From NCBI GenBank assembly GCA_036172015.1, contig JAVHSE010000083.1, forward strand, positions 1 to 6,644: a DNA stretch of 6,644 nt. Reading direction: 5' to 3'. A model generated the notes under the pieces. It worked only from the letters and a program-made list of their open reading frames with translations. It did no database searches and was not told the DNA's origin. Within the stretch, counting starts at the first letter, position 1. Each line of letters starts with the position of its first letter. The stretch comes from UBA7396 sp036172015. Its GTDB lineage: Bacteria > Patescibacteriota > Gracilibacteria > BD1-5 > UBA6164. Shown in pieces: positions 1-5,729 of the stretch. Both the position numbers and the translations under genes were made by a program.

Positions 1-324
1 CTATAAAGCTAATATACCTCATTTAATATTTATAAAAACATATTGAGTCAAAATAGGAGTGAGTTGTTTTTGTAAATAACCACTATTTCAACCACTATGA
101 CAATACAAAGCAAAAATAGTTTCATCAGGATATCTTCCATCAAATAAATCATCACTGGCTTCGAGAGATCATTCTAATGGATGACCAATCATATCGACTA
201 AAACAAGTTTTTCTCACAATTCTTGCTTCTTTTTTTTGTATTCTTCCCAAGTCCAAGATTCAAGTCCATTTCATCTTCCGAAAATACTACATGCATTGGC
301 ATCATACATATCATTTATTGACAT
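1..324 (-). CDS. Small single-domain rhodanese-like protein
   Basis: Reads as 107 residues with UGA = Gly (in-frame TGA at residues 18, 37, 52, 79 and 102), from ATG at 324 to TAG at 3-1. The C-terminal half resembles a rhodanese (sulfurtransferase) domain: a strand and acidic residue LVLVD (40-44), then the putative active-site loop ALYCHSGGNSGYL (72-84) with Cys75, then a closing INIKGGILAL (98-107) that matches the usual 'v..L.GGi..W' end. Rhodaneses carry sulfur as a persulfide on this Cys. The canonical loop is CxxGxR(S/T); here it is CHSGGNS, so the Arg position is Asn80, and the usual GHIpgA segment is not evident. Activity is therefore uncertain. The first 40 residues are charged and not recognised. 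No signal peptide or membrane segment is seen, so it is probably cytosolic. It lies 23 bases downstream of the DedA gene and is probably cotranscribed with it. The family call is fairly good; the function is inferred. Confidence 0.7.
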
Positions 325-347
325 AATTTTATAGTTAAAAAAATAAT

Positions 348-1109
348 TTATTTTCTACTCATTGCTTCCATTTCAATATTTTTTTCATCCCAATATTTTT
401 TAAATTCTACTCTTTTATATTTATAAATATAACCTCACACTAAAATCATAATACCAAGAGAAATAGTTCCAGAATATTCTAAAAGTATTTTGTAATATTT
501 TACAAATACGACTCAGAGTAATATAATCGTAGTAGCCCGAATAAATGAACCAATAGCATTATAGAACATAAATTTTCCGGATTTCATTCCCATACTTCCA
601 GCTATAAATGGTAAAAATGATCTCGTCATTGGGTGAAATTTTCAAACCGTAATTCCCAAAGCTCACCATTTATCAATTCATGCTTTTAAATATTTTACTT
701 CTGTTTTTCCGACTCAAAGCCATATACCATATTTATCAAAAAAACTATCTCAAAAATATCTTCCAAGTAAAAATCAAATATAGTTTCCTACGACTGCTCA
801 TACACTCGCAATACATATAACATACACTAAATTATAAATATTTATATTTCAAAAAAATCACCCCACCATTAATAATATATTTTGACCAGGTAATAAAACT
901 CATAAAACCGGAAAAGCTTCGATACAAGAACTCAGAAATACTATTATATAATTCCAATATCAGAGTCAATTTATTACGATTTTCATCCATTCAATAAACA
1001 TTTCAAACCATTCTTTTTTGAAAATAGAGATAAAAAGAAGAGCTAAACTTAAAATTACAAATATAATATTTAAAATTTGAATACATATTTTTATTATTTT
1101 TTTTATCAC
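348..1109 (-). CDS. DedA-family (VTT/SNARE-associated) membrane protein, first copy
   Basis: Reads as 253 residues with 14 in-frame TGA (Gly) codons. DedA proteins are polytopic inner-membrane proteins; some family members transport undecaprenyl phosphate or phosphatidylethanolamine. Family marks seen: the re-entrant segment CIEAFPVLGVLLPG (62-75), the GNYIGFLLGRYFGD block (108-121), a linker with a predicted amphipathic helix (around 133-150), and the signature GKFHPMTRSFLPFIAGSMGM (156-175) with Arg163, followed by the last hydrophobic helices. An extra hydrophobic segment occupies residues 8-30. I chose GTG at 1109 because an in-frame TAA lies directly before it and no earlier ATG exists. 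ATG at 1001 (residue 37) is a rival start that would drop the first hydrophobic helix and give 217 residues, nearer the usual family length. Codon 191 is CGG where the family usually has Trp (see findings). It heads a two-gene unit with the rhodanese-like gene. The substrate cannot be told from sequence. Confidence 0.88.
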
Positions 1110-1193
1110 TTATATAAATTTATCAATTAAAATTGACTTTATTCTATTTAACTTATAATAAATGCAACTTTTTATTTATTAAATTTTTGTTTT
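1110..1193. promoter_or_regulatory. Divergent promoter region between dedA-like gene and secF
   Basis: This 84-base AT-rich gap must drive both flanking genes. For secF (plus), TTGACT at 1133-1138 and a perfect TATAAT at 1154-1159 are separated by 15 bases, slightly short of optimum, with the ATG 34 bases beyond. For the DedA gene (minus), a weaker pair is TTGCAT (1167-1162) and TAGAAT (1146-1141), also 15 bases apart. The two promoters interleave, so polymerases would compete. A small inverted repeat, TCAATT-aa-AATTGA (1123-1136), covers the secF -35 box and could be an operator, though such repeats arise easily in AT-rich DNA. These are consensus matches only. Confidence 0.5.
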
Positions 1194-2201
1194 ATGTTAG
1201 ATGTAATTAAAAACAGATATGTTTATGTATGAATTTCATTTTCAGTAGTATTATTTTCACTTTTTATGATACTATTTAAAGACACAAATTTATGAATAGA
1301 TATGACTGGTGGAACTCAAAGTGAGTTTAGTTATACTGGAACTATACAACTAGAAGAAATATCAAAATCACTTGAAAATATGAAAAACGATTTTAATAAA
1401 ACAAATAATAATATAATAAATGCTTTGAGTGTATATACCGTTTCATGAGAATCAAAAATAGTAGTAGAAACTTGATTTTGAGTTTCAGTAGATGAGAAAA
1501 CTTTAGAAAAATATAAAGTAAATTTTAATGAACTGGTTTGAATTGATTTATGAAAAAATAATCAAAGCTTTATTTTATATAAATATGTAAATATCTGAAA
1601 AAGTTTTTGAGATTATATTAAAAAAACTGCTTGGCTTACTTTGGGAATCGCATTATTTTCTATTTCTATTTATATCGCTTATGCTTTTTTTTGAGTGGCA
1701 TTATGAATTACGGCTTCTTCTTTTGCTTTCGTAGCTATGATTACTTTATTTCATGATGTCATAGTAGCTTCAGGATTATATATATTTACCTGAACTTTCT
1801 TACCAGAATTTAAAGTTGATACATTTTTTATAACAGCCCTTCTTACTATTTTATGATACTCAATTAATGATACTATCGTAGTATTTGATAGAATAAGAGA
1901 TAATATTAAACATCATGTAAAAGATAAAAAATTAGATCAAATCATAAATATGTCTATTAATGAAACATTAGCAAGAAGTATATTTACGAGTTTAACTTTA
2001 TTTTTTGTCCTTCTGACTATTTTCTTTTTTGGACCGGAAGCCTTGAAATGATTTATGTTAACTTTAATTTATTGAGTTGCTTTTGGAACCTATTCATCAA
2101 TATTTGTTGCGGCACCAATATTATATGAAATCAATAAAGATAAAACTTTAAAAGTATATGAAAAAAAAATAGTGACTGATGATGAGAAAATAGTTGTTTA
2201 A
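1194..2201 (+). CDS. secF: Protein translocase subunit SecF
   Basis: Reads as 335 residues with 15 in-frame TGA (Gly) codons; ATG at 1194, TAA at 2199. SecF works with SecD at the SecYEG channel in the cytoplasmic membrane, using the proton motive force to help complete export of secreted proteins. Domains in order: TM1 (about 12-28) followed by the SecD/SecF mark LGIDMTGGTQ (33-42); an extracytoplasmic P1 domain (about 43-143); TM2 (145-165); TM3 with the His187-Asp188 pair; TM4 carrying LGYSINDTIVVFDRIRDN (220-237), the most diagnostic SecF motif, in which Gly221 is encoded by TGA; TM5 and TM6 (263-312) with INETLARSIFTSLTLF (255-270) and GVAFGTYSSIFVAAPI (294-309). The length is normal for SecF. 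Unusually, no secD or yajC lies upstream: the neighbour is divergent, so SecD must be encoded elsewhere if present. It heads a likely secF-uppS unit. Identification is secure. Confidence 0.96.
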
Positions 2202-2215
2202 ATAATTTTAAAACC

Positions 2216-2242
2216 AAGCTTAAAGAATTTTTCTTTAAGCTT
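2216..2242. terminator. Hairpin between secF and uppS (attenuator or terminator)
   Basis: A perfect 12-bp stem: AAGCTTAAAGAA (2216-2227), loop TTT (2228-2230), TTCTTTAAGCTT (2231-2242), followed by a T-rich run interrupted by CA (TTCATTTT). It begins 14 bases after the secF stop and ends 25 bases before the uppS ATG. It resembles a rho-independent terminator, but the stem has only three G-C pairs. It may end most secF transcripts, attenuate read-through into uppS, or mark an mRNA processing or stabilising site. Confidence 0.6.
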
Positions 2243-2249
2243 TTCATTT

Positions 2250-2255
2250 TATAAT
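2250..2255 (+). promoter_or_regulatory. Possible -10 box for uppS
   Basis: An exact TATAAT lies 12 bases before the uppS ATG (2268), just after the secF-uppS hairpin. No good -35 box is found at 16-18 bases upstream, where the hairpin sits. If it is used, transcription would start about six bases before the ATG and give a nearly leaderless message. In AT-rich DNA this match could be chance, and read-through from secF is the alternative. Confidence 0.3.
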
Positions 2256-2267
2256 TTACTTTTCAAT

Positions 2268-2939
2268 ATGCACCTTTGAATAATAATGGATGGAAATCGT
2301 AGGTGGGCAAAAACGAGATTACTTCCTGCTATCATATGACATAAAGCTGGATTTGATAATGCGGTTGATATTATTGATTTCGCAAAAGATAAACACATTG
2401 ATTTTTTGACTTTATGGGCTTTAAGTAAAGAAAATTTAGTCAAAAGAGAACCAGAAGAATTAACATGAATTATTACACTTATAGAAAAACTTGAAGATTT
2501 AATTCCAAGACTTCAAAAAAATAATATCAAATTTGAAACGATATGAGATATAGAAAAACTTCCTCAAACTTCAAAAGATATTTTAATGAGTGTAAAAGAA
2601 AAAACTCAAAATCATACTGGAATGGTTTTAATAGTAGCACTCGTATATAGTTGACAAGATGAAATTATAAGAGCTATTCAGAAATTACAAGCTTTGCATT
2701 TTGATGTTTCTAATTTAACAGAACAAAGCTTTAAACAATTTCTCGATACAGCTTTATTTCCAGCTCCAGATTTAATTGTAAGAACTGGTTGAGATATCAG
2801 ACATTCTGGTTTTACTTTATATGATAGTGCATATAGTGAATATTATTTTACTAATACACTTTGGCCAGACTTTGATGAAAAAGAACTTGACAAGGCACTT
2901 GATTTTTTTTCCTCTAGTAAAAGAAACTTTGGAAAATAA
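2268..2939 (+). CDS. uppS: Isoprenyl transferase / undecaprenyl diphosphate synthase (cis-prenyltransferase)
   Basis: Reads as 223 residues with six in-frame TGA (Gly) codons. UppS condenses isopentenyl diphosphate units onto farnesyl diphosphate in cis configuration, making the C55 precursor of the lipid carrier for cell-wall and surface-glycan building; it acts in the cytosol at the membrane. Motifs seen: HLGIIMDGNRRWAK (2-15) with the catalytic Asp8; GH (24-25); the LTLWALSKENLVKRE block (47-61); VRTGGDIRHSG (171-181) with the diphosphate-binding Arg172 and Arg178; and YSEYYFTNTLWPDF (189-202) with the metal-linked Glu191. The protein begins almost at the first motif, so it lacks the 10-20 residue N-terminal lead common in the family and is slightly short. 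Arg12, in the invariant NxRWA, is encoded by AGG, which shows AGG is still Arg. It lies 66 bases after secF and is followed by rpsO rather than the common cdsA partner. Whether the product is exactly C55 is inferred. Confidence 0.95.
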
Positions 2940-2958
2940 AATTTAGATACAAAAACTT

Positions 2959-2986
2959 TTGCAATTATACGAATATTTTATATACT
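2959..2986 (+). promoter_or_regulatory. Predicted promoter of rpsO
   Basis: TTGCAA (2959-2964) and TATACT (2981-2986) are separated by 16 bases, matching 4/6 and 5/6 of the sigma-70-type consensus. Transcription would begin near 2993 and give a leader of about 60 bases before the rpsO ATG. No strong terminator follows uppS in the 115-base gap, so some read-through from uppS is also likely. Confidence 0.5.
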
Positions 2987-3054
2987 CTCTTTCGTTAGTT
3001 ACTGGTGTATTTTCTGGTTGTTAACAAAATTTTATTTTTTAAAAATACTCTATT

Positions 3055-3318
3055 ATGGAAAGAGCTCAGAAAAAAGAAATTATCGCAAGTTTTGCGAGAG
3101 ATAAATGAGATACTGGATCTCCAGAAGTTCAAGTTGCTATTTTAACTTGAAGAATTGAAGCATTAAAAGAACATTTAGCAATTCATAAAAAAGATAATCA
3201 CTCAAGAAGAGGTATTATGCTTATGGTAGCAAAAAGAAGAAAAATGCTTAATTACTTAAAAAAGACAAATATTGAAAAATATGAAGAAATTTTAACAAAA
3301 TTAGAATTAAGAAAATAA
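3055..3318 (+). CDS. rpsO: 30S ribosomal protein S15
   Basis: Reads as 87 residues, the normal S15 length, with two in-frame TGA (Gly) codons at residues 18 and 32. S15 is a primary 16S rRNA-binding protein that nucleates assembly of the 30S platform. The family signature is complete: GDTGSPEVQVAILT (18-31), IHKKDNHSRRGIM (43-55) with the RNA-contacting His, Asp and Ser residues, KRRKMLNYLK (60-69), and the terminal YEEILTKLELR (76-86). Gly32 (TGA) follows LT where many relatives have Glu; this is a surface helix position. The start is fixed by homology: ATG 3055 gives MERAQKKE. It lacks the common pnp neighbour and is bounded downstream by a strong bidirectional terminator. In other bacteria rpsO is autoregulated through its leader, and the leader here is long enough, but no known S15-binding fold was established by eye. 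Confidence 0.97.
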
Positions 3319-3319
3319 T

Positions 3320-3373
3320 AATATTTATAATAAAAAACACTTTCATTGGAAAGTGTTTTTTATTATAAATATT
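3320..3373. terminator. Perfect 25-bp bidirectional rho-independent terminator
   Basis: The left arm (3320-3344) and right arm (3349-3373) are exact reverse complements around the loop ATTG (3345-3348). The core is ACACTTTC / GAAAGTGT, flanked by A6 on the left and T6 on the right, so each strand has a hairpin followed by a U-tract. It starts two bases after the rpsO stop and serves both rpsO (plus) and the convergent FAD-dehydrogenase gene (minus). The latter's stop codon and last codons (3363-3373) lie inside the right arm. Confidence 0.93.
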
Positions 3374-4988
3374 TAGCGAGTATATTTTCTGAAACTATGA
3401 GTCAATCAATAGCTGATGAAGTAATTCATCCAGCATATCCAGCTCATTCGCCAGTTGGATAGACTCACCTAATATTTGATTCACAAGTTTCTGAGCGAGT
3501 AAATCTTACGACTGAGGAAGTTCTTGCTTCTATTCAAATGAGTAATGCATTTGGATCAGCAAATCATTGAATCTTGTTATCTAAAAGAGGAAGAGCTTCC
3601 CTTAAAGCATTGATAACAAAATCAGGTAAACAAGTATTTAAATTCGTCATACGAATATTTGGCTTATAGGTTGTTTTTATATCTTTTGAGTCTTTTGATG
3701 GTTTATTTGCCAAGAAATCTCAAACCAGTTGAGCCGGAGCATTATAATTTCCTCAACCAGCAATAAAAGTTGCTTCTTCCCATTTTCTTTGAAATTCTAT
3801 TCCAGCGAGTGGATGATCGCTTCAAAAATCACTTGGGAGAATATTTACTAAAAGTGCTGAATTAGAGTTAATAGAATTTTGAGCATATTCACTCATTCCA
3901 TTTACCGTGAGTCTTCCCTCTTCAGATGCTGCCGCTACTACATGTCAACCTGGACACATACAGAAACTATATACAGAACGATTTTCTTTGTGATGAGAAA
4001 CGAGTTTATAACTCGCGGTTGGAAGTTTGATATGATGACAAGCATCTCAAAATTGGGATTTATTTATAAGTTCTCTTGGATGTTCGATTCGTAATCAAAC
4101 AGCAAATGGTTTTTGTTTCATCTCAAATCCAGCATGATATAACATTTCACAAGTTTCACGAGCAGAGTGTCATATTCAAAGTATGAGATCATCTGTGATA
4201 AATTTTTCTCCAGTATTGGTCATAACGGATACAATTTTACCATCTTTTATTTCTACATCAGTCATCATAGTATCAAAATGTATTTCTCCACCTAATTCAA
4301 TAATTTTTTTTCTCATATTTCTGACTACTCACCTCAATCTATCTGTCCCAATATGTGGACGAGCAGAATAAATTATTTCACTCGGAGCTCAAAATTCAAC
4401 AAATTGTTCAAAAATAAATTTACTTCTTGGATCATTGACTAAAGTATAGAGTTTCCCATCAGAAAAAGTTCCAGCTCATCATTCTCAAAACTGAACATTT
4501 GAATTCAGATCAAGTTTTCCAGTAGTAAAAAATGCATGTACATCTTGTACCCTTTTATTTACTTCACTTCATCTTTCGAGTACGATTGGCTTCATTCCAG
4601 CATAAGCAAAAGCAAGAGCACAAAATAATCCACTTGGACCGGTTCAAATAACGATAGGTCTGTGTTTCATTTTTGACAAATCTGGTTTCTTAATTTCATA
4701 AACAAATGGTTCTATTAACCTAATTTTATGTCTTTTAATATTATCAGCGAGTTTCGTATAATGTTTTTTATTCATAAATGCTTCATTGTTTCATAGATCC
4801 AGATTTACGCAATACACGATCAAAATATTTGATTTATTTCTTGAATCAATGGCTTTTTTAACGACTTCAAATGAAAGTAATTCTTTTTTCTCAATTCCAA
4901 GTAATTTAATAATTTTTGACTCTAAAAGAGATTCATCTTCATCGAGTCAAAAAGTGATTTCTTCAATCCTTAAAAGTTTTTTTACCAT
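3363..4988 (-). CDS. FAD-dependent dehydrogenase of the COG2509 type
   Basis: Reads as 541 residues with 23 in-frame TGA (Gly) codons; ATG at 4988, TAA at 3365-3363. The N-terminal 105 residues form a charged domain of unknown role, typical for this family. The Rossmann FAD site is PIVIGTGPSGLFCALAF (111-127), with acidic Glu138 (VLERG) placed to bind the ribose. Family-specific blocks follow: NVQFGEGGAGTFSDGKLYT (164-182), PHIGTDRLR (211-219), GIGHSARET (271-279), FAVGLRIEHP (295-304), YSFCMCPGGHVV (340-351) and NGMSEYAQNSINSNSALL (363-380). Near the C terminus, GVYPTGEGAGYAGGITSSA (508-526) is the second FAD-contacting motif. Many of these glycines are TGA, including the first Gly of GxGxxG. 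Arg300 in the conserved RIEHP is a CGA codon. The Cys343 and Cys345 pair in the CMCPGG block is conserved in the family and may be redox active. The substrate is unknown. It is the second gene of an operon with a DedA protein, 16 bases after it. The family call is secure; the function is not. Confidence 0.93.
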
Positions 4989-5004
4989 TTTTATTATTTT
5001 AAAA

Positions 5005-5598
5005 TTAATCTTTTTTTCTAATAAAATATACCACTCAAATAACAACAAGAAGTCCAATAATAATATTAGCTTCACCACTATATTTATGAAATATATCTAC
5101 TATTCCCTCTCCAAAATAATATCAAAAAATTGTTAATATACTTACCCATAATCCAGCTCCAAGAGTCGTTATAATAACAAAATATAAAAAATTCATTTTA
5201 AATATTCCAGCTGGAATGGAAATAAGATGTCTTACTACTGGTAATAATCTTCAAATAAAAGTATAAAGTTTATCATTTTTGAGAAATAATGTTTCAGCTT
5301 TCTGGTATTTTTGTGGAGAAATAAAAAAATATTTCCCATATTTGAGGAGAAAGGGTTTTCCAATGAATTGACCAAGTATAAAGTAATTTACTATAGCTCA
5401 AAATAAACTTCAAAAAGTTCCAGCAAGAATCACTCAAATGAAACTTAATTTTCATCATTGTGCTAAATATCAAGCAGGTATCATAACAGCTTCTGACGGA
5501 ATTGGAAAAATACTTGATTCTAAAGCCATAAGAAAAAAAATACTGGTATAACTTAAATTTCCAAAAAATCACATAATTTGCCCAATAACATCACTCAT
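5005..5598 (-). CDS. DedA-family (VTT/SNARE-associated) membrane protein, second copy
   Basis: Reads as 197 residues, the typical DedA length, with ten in-frame TGA (Gly) codons. DedA proteins span the cytoplasmic membrane with re-entrant loops, and some bacterial members recycle undecaprenyl phosphate. Features in order: MALESSIFPIPSEAVMIPAG (24-43), the conserved acidic/proline re-entrant loop with Glu27, Pro32, Pro34 and Glu36; GSLFGAIVNYFILGQFIG (63-80); a KYGKYF linker (86-91); the signature FIGRLLPVVRHLISIPAGIF (114-133) with both conserved Arg residues (117 and 123); GAGLWVSILTIFGYYFG (147-163) with the conserved Trp151; and a last helix (179-193) ending in RKKD. This copy fits the family consensus better than the copy at 348-1109 and differs from it widely, so they are not a recent duplication. 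It heads a two-gene operon with the FAD dehydrogenase. The substrate is not determinable from sequence. Confidence 0.94.
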
Positions 5599-5628
5599 AA
5601 ATTTTATTTTAATATTTAAATGAATAGT

Positions 5629-5634
5629 ATTATA
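5629..5634 (-). promoter_or_regulatory. Possible -10 box for the dedA-FAD dehydrogenase operon
   Basis: The minus strand reads TATAAT here, 30 bases upstream of the ATG at 5598, which would give a leader of roughly 24 bases. No convincing -35 box is seen at the expected distance (GTATCT at 17 bases). The gap 5599-5729 is otherwise AT-rich, with a T6A6 palindrome at 5641-5652, and holds the divergent promoter of the next gene. Confidence 0.35.
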
Positions 5635-5676
5635 AATATTTTTTTTAAAAAAGATACTTTTATTTTTTGAGAAATA

Positions 5677-5704
5677 TTGACTTTTTATCTATTTTATATA
5701 TAAA
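5677..5704 (+). promoter_or_regulatory. Predicted promoter of the unrecognised gene at 5730
   Basis: TTGACT (5677-5682), a 16-base spacer and TATAAA (5699-5704) match the sigma-70-type consensus at 5/6 in each box. Transcription would begin about 5711, some 19 bases before the ATG at 5730. This supports ATG 5730 over an in-frame TTG at 5667, which lies upstream of the promoter. Confidence 0.5.
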
Positions 5705-5729
5705 AGGCACTTATTTTATAAAACAGACT

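Noticed and set aside
2249..2443. Minus-strand open frame of 64 codons over the uppS start
   Set aside because: It is antisense to the conserved UppS N-terminal motifs (MDGNRRWAK) and has no family resemblance; it is a shadow frame.
3879..5136. Plus-strand open frames at 3879-4094, 4183-4371 and 4786-5136
   Set aside because: All three lie antisense to the FAD dehydrogenase and second DedA genes, whose family motifs are continuous on the minus strand.
5294..5572. Minus-strand 92-codon frame inside the second DedA gene
   Set aside because: It is another frame of the same strand; the DedA signature motifs are in the frame 5598-5005 once TGA is read as Gly.
5641..5652. T6A6 palindrome in the 5599-5729 gap
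   Set aside because: It is expected by chance in such AT-rich DNA and has no stable G-C core, so it was not called a terminator or operator.
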